Shown here: piece by piece, positions 5,034 to 5,042 of the stretch
Layout: the number at the start of each line of letters is the position of its first letter
Position numbering within the stretch: position 1 is the first letter of the stretch
Assembly (NCBI GenBank): GCA_010027295.1
Contig: RGVM01000239.1
Location: 1 to 5,042, forward strand
Reading direction: 5' to 3'
Source of the DNA: Chitinophagia bacterium
GTDB taxonomy: Bacteria; Bacteroidota; Bacteroidia; Chitinophagales; Chitinophagaceae
Length of the DNA: 5,042 nucleotides
Notes under the pieces: generated by a model
What the model was told of the DNA's origin: nothing
Seen by the model: only the letters and a program-made list of their open reading frames with translations
The model's database searches: none
Position numbers and translations under genes: made by a program

Positions 5034-5042
5034 GGCCGGCCT

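Larger units (their letters stand above)
4454..5042. repeat. Tandem array of structured intergenic repeats, unit about 107 bp, open at the right edge
   Basis: About five units, complete or broken, can be aligned: 4454-4554, 4555-4644, a right half at 4775-4819, 4820-4926, 4927-5033, and the first bases of another from 5034. Each full unit runs: GGCCGGC, a variable 10-base stretch, GGCGGGGCTAACAGCC, ATCCCCGTGGCA, a variable loop, TGCCACGGCTCGCAG, GTCTCACGGAGAA, and a G-rich GGGAGGTTGATGAAA tail. The unit length of 107 is not a multiple of three and no frame persists across copies, so it is not coding. The left copies are diverged and the right ones nearly identical. Structure and intergenic position recall REP/BIME-type repeats, but I do not recognise the family. 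There is no CRISPR-like alternation of short repeats with unique spacers. Confidence 0.85.

Noticed and set aside
4454..5042. CRISPR array
   Set aside because: The repeated unit is 107 bp and tandem with almost no unique spacer. There is no 24-40 bp repeat alternating with unique spacers of similar size.

Overview
The window looks like chromosomal DNA from a member of the Bacteroidota with unusually high GC. The protein families point there: a secreted DUF1080 protein with the N-terminal extension I associate with Bacteroidota, a persulfide dioxygenase/double-rhodanese protein, an exported PEGA-repeat protein, and a TIGR02757 (DUF2400) protein. No gene is preceded by a convincing Shine-Dalgarno sequence, which fits that phylum. 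Codon choice is strongly biased to C-ending codons (CTC, ATC, GTC, GAC). Genus cannot be told from the sequence.

Layout. (1) Positions 1-566, minus strand: N-terminal 188 codons of a secreted DUF1080 (3-keto-disaccharide hydrolase-like) protein that runs off the left edge. (2) 567-694: divergent intergenic region with a CRP-like palindrome (621-636) and a 7-bp dyad (662-686) just before the next gene. (3) 695-2095, plus strand: a CstB-like protein with a metallo-beta-lactamase-fold persulfide dioxygenase domain, a rhodanese domain lacking the catalytic cysteine, and an active-type rhodanese domain. (4) 2198-4351, plus strand: one uninterrupted reading frame joining two normally separate proteins, a signal-peptide PEGA-repeat protein and a TIGR02757 protein. 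What looks like the expected end of the PEGA protein sits in the -1 frame and stops at 3505-3507, and the TIGR02757 part has no ATG. The fusion therefore probably comes from a small indel (mutation or sequence error). (5) 4352-5042: no credible gene. It starts with a stem-loop and then holds a tandem array of units of about 107 bp built around a GTGGCACC/GGTGCCAC hairpin. The array continues past the right edge.

Functional links are loose. The CstB-like protein would handle sulfane sulfur in the cytoplasm, the DUF1080 protein acts outside the cytoplasm on carbohydrate, and the PEGA protein is exported. The first two could share the regulatory site between them. The most unusual parts of the window are the broken PEGA/TIGR02757 junction and the structured repeat array, whose hairpin also occurs as an inverted copy.
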